A DNA stretch of 64,000 nt from Celeribacter litoreus (GTDB lineage: Bacteria; Pseudomonadota; Alphaproteobacteria; Rhodobacterales; Rhodobacteraceae): positions 248,001 to 312,000 of the forward strand of contig NZ_JAIUFY010000001.1 of NCBI RefSeq assembly GCF_020165855.1, in the 5' to 3' direction. The first letter of the stretch is position 1; every line of letters starts with the position of its first letter. The position numbers and the translations under genes were made by a program. Below are positions 9,797-17,660 of the stretch, piece by piece. A model generated the notes under the pieces. That model was not told where the DNA came from, made no database searches, and worked only from the letters and a program-made list of their open reading frames with translations.

Positions 9797-9804
9797 TCCG
9801 TTAC

Positions 9805-9832
9805 TTGACCTCGCACGTAACAACCCTAAGCC
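9805..9832 (+). promoter_or_regulatory. Possible promoter of hemH
   Basis: TTGACC (9805-9810) followed after 16 nt by TAAGCC (9827-9832) in the gap between the methyltransferase and hemH. The -35 is good, the -10 weak. Confidence 0.35.
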
Positions 9833-9860
9833 TAAAACAAACAAAAATCGGGATGAAATT

Positions 9861-10946
9861 ATGGGACTTATGAAACCCTCGCGGCTCAACTTCGATGCTC
9901 CGGACGCTGTCTGTCCGATGCACGCACAAAAGGATCACCCAAAGATCCCGAAGGAGAAAGTCGGGGTTTTGCTCGCGAACCTCGGAACACCCGATAACAC
10001 CGACTACCGCTCGATGCGCCGGTATCTGAATGAGTTCCTATCCGACAAACGCGTGATCGACTATCCGTCGTGGAAATGGCAGCCGATCCTACAGGGCATT
10101 GTTCTGTCGATCCGCCCGTTCAAATCGGGCGCGGCCTATCGGTCGATCTGGAACAACGAGGCGGATGAAAGCCCGCTTATGACCATTACCAAGGATCAGG
10201 TCGCAGCGATCAAAACCGCGTTGGCGGCGGAATACGGCGACTCCGTCATGGTGGATTTCTGTATGCGTTACGGGAACCCGTCGACGAAATCGAAAGTCGA
10301 AAAGCTTGTCGCCGCAGGCTGCACAAAAATCCTGTTCTTCCCGCTCTACCCGCAATACGCGGGCGCGACGACTGCGACCGCGAATGACGAATTCTTTCGC
10401 GCCTTGATGGCAGAGAACTGGCAGCCGGCGGCCCGCACGGTGCCCCCCTATTTCGATGAACCCGCCTACATTGAGGCTTTGGCGGACTCTGTTGAACGCG
10501 CCTATGCGTCGGCAGAGCGTAAACCGGACATCCTCATCTGTTCCTACCACGGTCTGCCGGAACGCTACCTCAAAGAAGGTGGCGATCCGTATCATTGCCA
10601 ATGTCGGAAAACGACGCGCCTCCTAAAAGAACGCCTCGGATGGGATGACACGCAGATCATGACGACCTTCCAATCCAAGTTCGGGCCGGAAGAGTGGCTA
10701 CAGCCATACACCGTTGAGGAAGTCGCCCGTCAGGCCGAATCAGGGAACAAAAGCATCGCAGTTTGCGCGCCGGCATTTTCTGCCGATTGCATCGAGACGC
10801 TCGAGGAGATCAATGAGGAGATTAAAGAGAGCTTTGAGCACGCGGGCGGAGAAGAATTTCTCTACATTCCGTGCCTCAACGCCGATCCGCTCCACATCGA
10901 CGCGCTCGTCGGTCAGATCCGCAAGAACCTGTCAGGCTGGGTTTAA
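9861..10946 (+). CDS. hemH: Ferrochelatase
   Basis: Inserts Fe2+ into protoporphyrin IX, the last step of protoheme synthesis. The 361 residues include GVLLANLGTPD, the SYHGLPERYL signature with the metal-binding His, and the CAPAFSADCIETLEEI motif with the conserved Glu. The N-terminus is about 35 residues longer than in E. coli HemH (MHAQKDHPKIPKEK), as in other Rhodobacteraceae. Another heme enzyme, hemJ, is encoded about 31 kb away. A strong hairpin follows the gene. Confidence 0.97.
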   Translation: MGLMKPSRLNFDAPDAVCPMHAQKDHPKIPKEKVGVLLANLGTPDNTDYRSMRRYLNEFLSDKRVIDYPSWKWQPILQGIVLSIRPFKSGAAYRSIWNNEADESPLMTITKDQVAAIKTALAAEYGDSVMVDFCMRYGNPSTKSKVEKLVAAGCTKILFFPLYPQYAGATTATANDEFFRALMAENWQPAARTVPPYFDEPAYIEALADSVERAYASAERKPDILICSYHGLPERYLKEGGDPYHCQCRKTTRLLKERLGWDDTQIMTTFQSKFGPEEWLQPYTVEEVARQAESGNKSIAVCAPAFSADCIETLEEINEEIKESFEHAGGEEFLYIPCLNADPLHIDALVGQIRKNLSGWV

Positions 10947-10978
10947 CCCGCCTGACATCCAAATATCTGAACAAATGA

Positions 10979-11006
10979 AAAGGGCGGCTCAAAAGAGCCG
11001 CCCTTT
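10979..11006. terminator. Bidirectional intrinsic terminator between hemH and the small exported protein
   Basis: A perfect 12-bp stem (AAAGGGCGGCTC / GAGCCGCCCTTT) with an AAAA loop. The stem lies between two convergent genes and has short T-rich tails on both strands, better on the minus strand (TTTTCATTT). Confidence 0.85.
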
Positions 11007-11030
11007 CAAATTCTAAACTGTGAGTGACTA

Positions 11031-11213
11031 TTAGTCAGCAGCAACAGCAGCAGCGACGAGTGCCAGGATGAGAAGCGGCACAACGTAACCGGTGGAAGAA
11101 GAAGAAGTTTCTTCGATCACAACCGGAGCTTCCATAACCGGCTCAGAGTAGCCGCCTGCGAATGCAGCGGTGCCAGCGAGAGCGAAAACGGTAGCAGCAG
11201 CGAGTTTTTTCAT
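11031..11213 (-). CDS. Small exported membrane protein, 60 residues, unknown function
   Basis: MKKLAAATVFALAGTAAFA is a textbook signal peptide with an AFA-G cleavage site. About 20 polar residues follow (GGYSEPVMEAPVVIEETSSSS), then one hydrophobic segment to the C-terminus (YVVPLLILALVAAAVAAD). The mature protein would be only about 41 residues, anchored by a C-terminal helix ending in AAD. A near-perfect ribosome site (AGGAGGA) 7 nt before the ATG at 11213 fixes the start and implies strong translation. I recall similar tiny proteins in other Rhodobacteraceae, sometimes beside hemH. Function unknown; no enzyme motif. Confidence 0.8.
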   Translation of the reverse strand: MKKLAAATVFALAGTAAFAGGYSEPVMEAPVVIEETSSSSTGYVVPLLILALVAAAVAAD

Positions 11214-11334
11214 TGGTAATCCTCCTAAGACCCCAGAATGAGGGCAGGTTTGCTTCACATGAGATTCATATGAGACATTATATCCAAAAATCAAATCTCT
11301 TGTAGAGAATTCAGCGTTTTGGGCATCTGTGTCG

Positions 11335-11928
11335 TCAAATTAGCAACACTTGAGTGCCGACTTTTGCCAGACTGAAAAGCTCCGCAATGTGTTCATTATA
11401 AAGGCCAATGCAGCCGTTTGAGGATCGACGCCCGATCTTGCGCGTGTCGTGTGTCCCGTGAATCCGGTAATATTGCCAAGACAGATACAATGCGTGGGTT
11501 CCGAGCGGATTATCTGGCCCAGGACCAACAAAATCCGGCCACTCTGGATTTCGAATCTTCATCGCAGGCGTCGGAGCCCAGCTCGGCCCCTCCACTTTAC
11601 GGATGATCGATGTCCGGCCGAGACGCGTGAGATCTTCGGTCAGCGGCACGGAGGTCGGATAAAGTTTGTAGATCGACTCATCCTCGCTCCAGTAGTGAAG
11701 CGCGCGAGACGTCGTATCGACGAGAATCGCTCCATTTTTCAGGCTGCTGAAGTACGGCTGCCAAGCCAGCGAACGGAAACTCGAGATATTTCGGCGCGAC
11801 ACCGTTGTGATGTCTTGCTCGATTTCCGTTGTATCCGCAGTCTGCGCCAACGCAGGTTGAGAAAGCGCGGCAGCAGAACAGGCGAGAAACCCTCTCCGTG
11901 AAAGTTTCGAAAACGCGTTGTCAGACAT
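11335..11928 (-). CDS. L,D-transpeptidase-fold protein with Tat-type leader
   Basis: A 197-residue YkuD-domain protein. It begins with SRRGFLACSAAALSQPALAQ, a twin-arginine type signal ending in ALAQ. The catalytic domain has GILVDTTSR-like strand ILVDTTSRALHYW, the segment NPLGTHALYL, HGTHDTRKIGRRSSNGCIGLYN and a final GTQVLLI. In the canonical motif S/T-H-G-C the His is Asn here (SSNGC), with the nucleophile Cys kept; I believe this variant is common in rhodobacterial paralogues. Probably modifies peptidoglycan cross-links or attaches envelope proteins in the periplasm. Divergent from the CAP lipoprotein gene. Confidence 0.88.
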   Translation of the reverse strand: MSDNAFSKLSRRGFLACSAAALSQPALAQTADTTEIEQDITTVSRRNISSFRSLAWQPYFSSLKNGAILVDTTSRALHYWSEDESIYKLYPTSVPLTEDLTRLGRTSIIRKVEGPSWAPTPAMKIRNPEWPDFVGPGPDNPLGTHALYLSWQYYRIHGTHDTRKIGRRSSNGCIGLYNEHIAELFSLAKVGTQVLLI

Positions 11929-12029
11929 GAGCTTGGCCCGTTCCTAAATTCAGTGTTCGATCAAATATATATATGGCGCGCTTACCTCAGTCGCAAATCA
12001 AACTATCGCCAAAGGCAAAAAGCTGCGAA

Positions 12030-12044
12030 CAGGATTTGATCCTG
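12030..12044. repeat. Inverted repeat upstream of the CAP lipoprotein gene
   Basis: CAGGAT-TTG-ATCCTG, a perfect 6-bp inverted repeat in the 163-bp gap between the divergent L,D-transpeptidase and CAP-domain genes, 48 nt before the latter's start. No T-run follows, so it is not a terminator; it could be an operator. The rest of the gap holds an AT-rich TATATATAT stretch near 11967. Confidence 0.3.
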
Positions 12045-12091
12045 CTGACTAAAGAAGCTAGTTCATTTCGCAACTTCAGGGAGTGCCCGCA

Positions 12092-12622
12092 ATGATCCGG
12101 ACTTTTGTCTTTGCCTTAATCGCCGCAATCGGCCTGACCGCGTGCGCCACGCCCGCTCAACAGTATGGTGCGGACGGAAAACCGCTTCCGAAGGTCTACC
12201 GCATCACGGCGCGCGATGAGGCAAAGATCCAATATGGCATGCTCGACTCGATCAACGCTTTGCGTGCTGTCTCAGGCGCCCCCGCCGTGGAACTGAACGC
12301 GAATCTGAACGCTGCGGCGGCAACGCATTCCCGCGACATGCATGTTCAAAACCGCCCATGGCACTTCGGATCTGACGGCTCTTCGCCGCTCGACCGCGTC
12401 GCCCGCTCCGGTTACTCGGGCATGATGCACGGTGAAAATATCTCCGAGACCTATGAGACGGAGCTCGAAACCTTGTCGGCGTGGATGGCGCAAGCTGACA
12501 CGCGCGACATCATCCTAGACCCGCGCGCGACCGATATCGGGTTTGCATGGTTTCAGGAGCCGACAGGAAAGCTCTGGTGGACACTCCTCATCGGCGCTCG
12601 GACAGAGCTCGCTTCGAGCTAA
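12092..12622 (+). CDS. CAP/SCP-domain lipoprotein
   Basis: A 176-residue lipoprotein: MIRTFVFALIAAIGLTAC places a lipobox LTAC with Cys18. The mature part is a CAP (SCP/PR-1) domain, with the metal-binding His in AAATHSRDMHVQNRPWHFGSDG, the Glu in MMHGENISE, and the final strand KLWWTLLIG. Bacterial CAP proteins are extracytoplasmic and of varied, mostly unknown role; some bind peptidoglycan or lipids. The ATG at 12092 is preferred because AGGGAG lies 9 nt upstream; an in-frame GTG at 12083 is too close to it. Flanked on both sides by L,D-transpeptidase genes, which suggests a cell-wall role. Confidence 0.88.
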   Translation: MIRTFVFALIAAIGLTACATPAQQYGADGKPLPKVYRITARDEAKIQYGMLDSINALRAVSGAPAVELNANLNAAAATHSRDMHVQNRPWHFGSDGSSPLDRVARSGYSGMMHGENISETYETELETLSAWMAQADTRDIILDPRATDIGFAWFQEPTGKLWWTLLIGARTELASS

Positions 12623-12625
12623 GAT

Positions 12626-13126
12626 TTAAGGGAAAATATCTACCTGAGTGCCGTTCTGCACCATCATGTAGATTTTCTCGATGTGGCGATCTTTCACAGC
12701 AATGCACCCAGCGGTCCAATCGCGGCCTTTGCCACGATTCTCTCCTGCGCGCCCATGAATGAAGATATCGCCACCGGGCCGACGGCCCTGCGCCTCCGCA
12801 AAGGCAACATCTGCTTCGTTCGGATAAGAAATGCCCAATGACAGGTGGTAGGCCGAATTCGGATTGCGGCGGTCGATGAAATAGCTGCCCTCGGGCGTCT
12901 TTCCGTCACCTTCGAATTGCTTCGGCCCGTCAGGGTTCCCACCAAGACCAATCTTGAATTCCTCAACCACATCCGCACCGCTGACGAGATACATCCGACG
13001 CCGCTCTTTGTAGATCACGACGCGGGTAATCTCTGGACCCGTGTAAGGCTCAAGTTCAAGTGCGCTCGCACCGCTGCCTGCCGCCAATGTCGCAACCGAC
13101 ATCAGCATGAATTTACGTCTCTGCAT
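12626..13126 (-). CDS. L,D-transpeptidase family protein (YkuD domain)
   Basis: A 166-residue exported YkuD protein. MQRRKFMLMSVATLAAGSGASALE is a signal peptide with an RR pair and an ASA-L type cleavage site. The core is RVVIYKERRRMYLVSGADVVEEFKIGLGGNPDGPKQFEGDGKTPEGSYFI, and the active site is FIHGRAG....WTAGCIAVKD, of the YafK/ErfK branch with HG and a T-A-G-C nucleophile motif. Two other in-frame ATGs (13141, 13162) lie upstream inside a palindrome; neither has a clear ribosome site, so the choice of 13126 rests mainly on the signal peptide. Ends 3 nt from the convergent CAP gene. Confidence 0.88.
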   Translation of the reverse strand: MQRRKFMLMSVATLAAGSGASALELEPYTGPEITRVVIYKERRRMYLVSGADVVEEFKIGLGGNPDGPKQFEGDGKTPEGSYFIDRRNPNSAYHLSLGISYPNEADVAFAEAQGRRPGGDIFIHGRAGENRGKGRDWTAGCIAVKDRHIEKIYMMVQNGTQVDIFP

Positions 13127-13150
13127 GATCACTGCCCGCATGCCATGTTT

Positions 13151-13171
13151 TTTCGGTGTCATACACCGAAA
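13151..13171. repeat. Palindrome upstream of the second L,D-transpeptidase gene
   Basis: TTTCGGTGT-CAT-ACACCGAAA, a perfect 9-bp inverted repeat with a 3-bp centre, 25 nt before the chosen start. A further CGGTGT half-site follows at 13173-13178. There is no T-tail on either strand suited to termination, so an operator is the simplest reading. Confidence 0.45.
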
Positions 13172-13197
13172 CCGGTGTGTCCGCCAAGGATTTCACA

Positions 13198-14409
13198 TCA
13201 CCTTTTGAAGCAGGCAGCAATCTCGACATGCGTGGACCAGCGGAACTGATCTACTGGCACAACCCATTCGAGTAAAAATCCGGCGTCCAACAATACCTTT
13301 GCATCACGCGCGAACGTAATTGGATTGCAGGACACGAATCCGACGGTCTTGAGATCGCTTTTTGCGATTTCCTCACATTGAGCAAGCGCGCCGGGTCTCG
13401 GCGGGTCAATGATCGCCGCGTCATAGCGGTTCAGCTCATCGACGCGGATCGGTTGGCGATAGAGATCGCGTGTCTCAACCGTGACCTTCTTGAGCCCCTC
13501 GGACAGGCGCCAGCCCTTTTCGAGTGCGTCGAGCATCTCTGTCACGCTTTCGACGGCATGAACCTCCGCAAACTCGGCAATCGGAAGAGAGAAGGTTCCA
13601 CAGCCTGAGAACAGGTCGATCACACGTCCCGATCCCTCGACCGCGCGCTTCATCATATCCACGAGAAAGCGCTCTCCTGCCTCCGTTGCCTGAAGAAATG
13701 AGCCCGGCGTCGGAACCACTTTTGCGTGGCCAAACCTCAGGTAAGGAGACGTGATCTGCGCAACACTTTCGCTGTTCCAAGACAGTCGAATTAGACCCGA
13801 TTCCTGCATAAATGCGCCGAGTTTGAACTGAAGGTCGAGATCAAGCTCTTTGCCGTTCGTGACCGCCACATCGAGCCCGAGTTCCGTCGAAATGACCGCG
13901 ATATCCATCTCTCCGCGGCGCGATCCGCCGAGTTCAACAAGGCGTTCAAGTTGCGGCAGGGCAGCGACGATTTCGGGCACCATCAGCTGACACTCTGGAA
14001 TGGAAACAAGCGTATCCGCCGCCCGCGCGTGAAGTCCCAAAAGAACGCCTTTTTTCGTCCGCCGACCGTGAAGAACCGCGCGACGGCGGCTCTGAGTTGG
14101 CGAGGTGGAGATCGGCTCCATCGGCGCACCGATGCCGTGGTGTTCAAGCGCCTTAGCGACAAACTCCGTCTTCCACTGCGCAACAAAATCATCGGACGCG
14201 TGCTGGAGCGCACAGCCACCGCAGGCTTTTGCATGACGGCACGGTGGTTTCACACGATCCGCCGACGGACTGACGATTTTCACGTCTTGGAGGCGATCTC
14301 CGTCCCGCGTGCCTTCAACGGTCTCACCCGGGAGCGCGCCCTGCACATAGATCCCATCCTCGGAAATCCCGTCGCCTTTGTGGCCCAGCCGCTTGATCTC
14401 AACTTGCAT
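13198..14409 (-). CDS. Class I SAM-dependent RNA methyltransferase (TrmA/RlmC/RlmD family)
   Basis: A 403-residue RNA 5-methyluridine methyltransferase. It has an N-terminal TRAM-like part (VEIKRLGHKGDGISEDGIYVQGALPGETVEG), the iron-sulfur ligands CRHAKACGGCALQH, the SAM motif VIDLFSGCGTFSLPIAEFAEVHAVE, the catalytic region IIDPPRPGALAQCEEIAKS and the nucleophile motif FVSCNPITFARD. It probably makes m5U in 23S rRNA, as RlmD does, but the exact target site cannot be assigned here. Its ATG overlaps the cca stop by one base. Last of the hslO-NUDIX-cca chain. Confidence 0.88.
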   Translation of the reverse strand: MQVEIKRLGHKGDGISEDGIYVQGALPGETVEGTRDGDRLQDVKIVSPSADRVKPPCRHAKACGGCALQHASDDFVAQWKTEFVAKALEHHGIGAPMEPISTSPTQSRRRAVLHGRRTKKGVLLGLHARAADTLVSIPECQLMVPEIVAALPQLERLVELGGSRRGEMDIAVISTELGLDVAVTNGKELDLDLQFKLGAFMQESGLIRLSWNSESVAQITSPYLRFGHAKVVPTPGSFLQATEAGERFLVDMMKRAVEGSGRVIDLFSGCGTFSLPIAEFAEVHAVESVTEMLDALEKGWRLSEGLKKVTVETRDLYRQPIRVDELNRYDAAIIDPPRPGALAQCEEIAKSDLKTVGFVSCNPITFARDAKVLLDAGFLLEWVVPVDQFRWSTHVEIAACFKR

Positions 14410-15563
14410 CAGTCACCCTGCCCCGCTTGATCCAAAAGGGCCTCTTTTCCGAGAGTAAACCCGCTCTCAATCCAAATCTTTTCCAACTTTCGCAATATCT
14501 CACCCAAGGCCGCGCCGGAATACTCCGGCATCAGGTCGCGCGCTGAGAGCGGGAAAACCGCACTTACTCCGTTCTCAATCGCGCTATCTGTATCGGGCGC
14601 CAGGGGTTGTTCGAAAAACGCCGCGCGCAACTCCGCAACCGAACGCGCGACATCGGCGTTTTCGCGGAAAGCGACCTCAGCAATCGACGCCTCGCCCTCA
14701 GCATATTGCCGAAGCGCCTCATAGGCCCGCGTCTGCACCTTGGAAAGGCGCAGTTGATCACCAACATCGAACACGCCGAGCGCAGCAAGCCGTTGGAGCG
14801 GGTCCGGTTTTCTGGCGACCGAGCTCAAAACAAAGAACGCCTTCGTTTGCGCCCCCGGCAGAAGAGCCTGAAGAACACCCGACTGATCCATCGCGCCCAG
14901 CGCGACGCTCGGATCGGGCGCAGACAAAAGCTTGATCAACTCAGCGCCAACGCGTTCCCGCGACAAACCATGCAATCCATCGAGATTTTCCGCACAGGCT
15001 GCGAGGCCCTCGGCATCCAAACCCTGTTCGTCGTCGCCATACCACGCATGAAACCGGAAAAAACGGAGAATGCGGAGATAGTCCTCGCGAATGCGCTGCG
15101 CCGGATCGTCAATGAACCGAACACGCCGCGCATCTAGATCCCTCAAGCCACCCAAAGGATCAATGATCTCCCCGTCAGCGGCCGCATAGAGCGCATTCAT
15201 CGTAAAATCACGGCGATGCGCATCATCTTCGAGATTCTTGGAGAACGCGACGACAGCACGGCGACCATCGGTATCAACGTCTTTGCGGAAGGTCGTAATC
15301 TCAAACGGTTCACCGTCGACAACAACAGTGATCGTCCCATGCTCGATCCCTGTTGGCACGGCCTGCAGTCCCACCGCTTCAGCGAGGCGGACAGTCTCTT
15401 CTGGAGGGGCGGATGTGGACACATCGAGGTCGCTGACAGCAACCCCCAACAGGCTGTTGCGTACGCAGCCACCGACAAAATATGCCTGCTCACCGGCCTC
15501 TGCAAACATTCTCATGACACGTTGCGCAGAAGGCGAGTCGAGCCAAGGTGCTGAAAGCTTCAT
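14409..15563 (-). CDS. cca: CCA tRNA nucleotidyltransferase / poly(A) polymerase family
   Basis: Class II nucleotidyltransferase that adds or repairs the CCA end of tRNA. The 384 residues show YFVGGCVRNSLLGVAVSDLDVSTSA with the two catalytic Asp, ITTFRKDVDTDGRRAVVAFSKNLEDDAHRRDFTMNALYA, IIDPLGGLRDLDARRVRFIDDPAQRIREDYLRILRFFRFHA and a helical C-terminal half. The alphaproteobacterial members act on tRNA CCA ends; a polyadenylation role cannot be excluded. Start overlaps the NUDIX gene end by 4 nt. Confidence 0.92.
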   Translation of the reverse strand: MKLSAPWLDSPSAQRVMRMFAEAGEQAYFVGGCVRNSLLGVAVSDLDVSTSAPPEETVRLAEAVGLQAVPTGIEHGTITVVVDGEPFEITTFRKDVDTDGRRAVVAFSKNLEDDAHRRDFTMNALYAAADGEIIDPLGGLRDLDARRVRFIDDPAQRIREDYLRILRFFRFHAWYGDDEQGLDAEGLAACAENLDGLHGLSRERVGAELIKLLSAPDPSVALGAMDQSGVLQALLPGAQTKAFFVLSSVARKPDPLQRLAALGVFDVGDQLRLSKVQTRAYEALRQYAEGEASIAEVAFRENADVARSVAELRAAFFEQPLAPDTDSAIENGVSAVFPLSARDLMPEYSGAALGEILRKLEKIWIESGFTLGKEALLDQAGQGD

Positions 15564-16165
15564 GCTCCCGACACCCGATCAGCCAGCGATCTCAGAATAC
15601 GCGCCGTCGCGCCCCAGATGTAATACGGCCCGTAGGGAACCGTGTAGAAGTAGCGATCCTGACCACGCCAGCGCCGCGACTGGATTTTGTATCGTGCGGT
15701 CTCGAGCACATGACACAGCGGAACTTCGAAGAGTTCGGAGACCTCTCCGGCCTCTAATACGGGATCAAATTCGTCTCTAATCCAGCCCAAAACGGGGTGC
15801 ATTTGAAAGGATGTGATCGTCTCATGCGGCGGAAGGTCTCCAATCACATCAACGATCTCACGCGGCAAACCGATCTCTTCTTCTGCCTCGCGAAGAGCAG
15901 CGTCCACATGGTCCACGTCCGTCGGATCAACACGACCGCCCGGAAAAGCAATCTGCCCAGGGTGATGTTTAAGCGCAGAGGAGCGTTTCGTCAGGATGAG
16001 GCTGAGGCCCGCCGATGTTTCGCGGATCGGGACGAGAACGCCAGCCGGGCGAAGTTTGACCTTCGCCCGATCTTCAGCAGATTTGTTCAGATCAAAGTCT
16101 GAGGACGGACTCGCAGGTCTCGCGAGCAGAGCCTCAAACGTTGCTCGATCAATCGCCTTCTCCAT
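15560..16165 (-). CDS. NUDIX hydrolase, CoA pyrophosphatase (NudL/UPF0035) type
   Basis: A 201-residue protein. The UPF0035 signature SSALKHHPGQIAFPGGRVDP precedes the NUDIX box VDHVDAALREAEEEIGL; this pairing is typical of enzymes that cleave coenzyme A and its derivatives. The ATG at 16165 lies 17 nt inside the end of hslO; a longer frame to 16213 adds only basic, non-conserved residues encoded antiparallel to no feature and is rejected. Coupled in translation to hslO upstream and cca downstream. Confidence 0.88.
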   Translation of the reverse strand: MEKAIDRATFEALLARPASPSSDFDLNKSAEDRAKVKLRPAGVLVPIRETSAGLSLILTKRSSALKHHPGQIAFPGGRVDPTDVDHVDAALREAEEEIGLPREIVDVIGDLPPHETITSFQMHPVLGWIRDEFDPVLEAGEVSELFEVPLCHVLETARYKIQSRRWRGQDRYFYTVPYGPYYIWGATARILRSLADRVSGA

Positions 16166-17150
16166 CCCGCTTTTCCTCCGCTTCGAACCCGACCGTCGCA
16201 GGGTCGAGCACATAGTGAGCGCCGCAGAACTGACAGTCGGCGGTCACATCGCCATTCTCGGTGGTCATCTTTGAGATGTCTTTCGCAGAATAGATCGACA
16301 GGCTTTGACGGACCTTTTCCTCGGAACACTGACATCCAAACGCCACAGATTGCGGGTCGAACACGCGCGGGCGGTCCTCATGGAACAGGCGAACCAAGAG
16401 ATCCGTCGGCTGCACGCTCGGACCGACGAGTTCCAACTCCTCCACCGTATCGAGGAGAATGTTTGCGCGGTTCCAATCCTCAAGATCGTCATCATCCAAC
16501 ATATCCGACGCCCGAAGGAGCCCGTCATCAGCCGCATCATCCTGAGAGATTGCATGCGGGGAGGCCTTCGGCATCTTCTGAATCATCACGCCGCCTGCCC
16601 GCCAGGATTCTTCACCGCCGGCGAGACGCGATTTGCCGAAAGACGTGCTGAAACGGCTCGGGAGCTGTTCGGACTGCGCAAAGTAAGTGCCCGCGCAGGC
16701 AGACAGCGACCCGCCAGCGATGGGTGTGATCCCCTGATACGGAACGGTCCCTGCGCCCTGATCAATCAGGATCGCAAAGTAACCTTTGCCGATTTGTGAG
16801 AACGGATCGACACGCGGCACAAGGCGGTTTGCATCATAGGACGCATATGCGCGTACGCGGGCCGGATCGCCTTCCTTTTCAGGGGCATAATAGTCGGTCG
16901 CAATGAGGCGCGCCGGTCCATCCCCACGCACTTGCAGTGAAAGCTTCCAACGCAATTTCAGCGTCTGCCCGATCATCGCAGTCAGGAGCGTCATCTCCGC
17001 GACGAGCGCTTCAATCTCTGCCGGATAATCGTGCTGTGACAGGATTTGATCCAACACCCCATCGAGCCGCACGACGCGGCCGCGGATGTCGGAGGCATCC
17101 AATTGAAATGGCAGGATGGTGTCATCCCAAGCAATCTGTGATCCAAGCAT
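16149..17150 (-). CDS. hslO: Redox-regulated chaperone Hsp33
   Basis: Hsp33 is a holdase activated by oxidative unfolding. The 333 residues include the substrate-binding N-terminal domain (DDTILPFQLDASDIRGRVVRLDGVLDQIL, GAGTVPYQGITPIAGGSLSACAGTYFAQSEQLPS) and the C-terminal zinc switch with C-x-C (FGCQCSEEKV) and C-x-x-C (CQFCGAHYVLDP). All four zinc cysteines are present, so the redox switch should work. The start at 17150 (MLGSQIAWDDT) fits the family; the upstream extension does not. Heads the operon hslO-NUDIX-cca-rRNA methyltransferase. Confidence 0.95.
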   Translation of the reverse strand: MLGSQIAWDDTILPFQLDASDIRGRVVRLDGVLDQILSQHDYPAEIEALVAEMTLLTAMIGQTLKLRWKLSLQVRGDGPARLIATDYYAPEKEGDPARVRAYASYDANRLVPRVDPFSQIGKGYFAILIDQGAGTVPYQGITPIAGGSLSACAGTYFAQSEQLPSRFSTSFGKSRLAGGEESWRAGGVMIQKMPKASPHAISQDDAADDGLLRASDMLDDDDLEDWNRANILLDTVEELELVGPSVQPTDLLVRLFHEDRPRVFDPQSVAFGCQCSEEKVRQSLSIYSAKDISKMTTENGDVTADCQFCGAHYVLDPATVGFEAEEKRDGEGD

Positions 17151-17228
17151 TTTGGCTTTCCCTGACGTTCGCGGGTGGCATATCCTGTTCATATAGGCAG
17201 GACAACCACCACAGGAAAGGCGGGCAGG

Positions 17229-17660
17229 ATGCGCAGATATGGAGATCCGAAGATTTCCGGACAAACATATAAGGCGCGACCGGGGGCCTATGCGGTGCTC
17301 CCGCGCGACGGTCGGTTATTGGTGACCTACCAGGGCGGCCTGCACGAGGAGTATCAATTGCCCGGCGGTGGAATTGATCCCGGAGAGTCGCCTCTTGCCG
17401 CGCTTCACCGAGAGGTGTTCGAGGAAACCGGCTGGCGCATCGCAGCGCCACGGAGGCTCGGCGCGTTCCGTCGGTTTGTGTTCATGCCTGAATACGACAT
17501 GTGGGCGGAAAAGATTTGTCACATTTATCAGGCAAGGCCCATCCGACCGCTCGGAGCGCCGTCCGAACCGGAGCATTCAGCCGCATGGTTGCATCCGGAA
17601 CAAGCCCTGATTTCCCTTGCAAATGAAGGGGATCGCGCTCTTCTTCACTCAATTTTCTGA
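17229..17660 (+). CDS. NUDIX hydrolase
   Basis: A 143-residue single-domain NUDIX protein. The box is complete: GGGIDPGESPLAALHREVFEETGW. The N-terminus (YGDPKISGQTYKARPGAYAVLPRDGRLLVTYQ) resembles the MutT-like group, and the residues after the box (GAFRRFVFMPEYDMWAEKICHIYQARP) do not identify the substrate. Divergent from hslO with a 78-bp gap. The start at 17229 is judged from the family; an earlier in-frame ATG at 17175 would reach into the divergent promoter region. Its last 16 nt overlap the convergent phosphatase gene. Confidence 0.82.
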   Translation: MRRYGDPKISGQTYKARPGAYAVLPRDGRLLVTYQGGLHEEYQLPGGGIDPGESPLAALHREVFEETGWRIAAPRRLGAFRRFVFMPEYDMWAEKICHIYQARPIRPLGAPSEPEHSAAWLHPEQALISLANEGDRALLHSIF

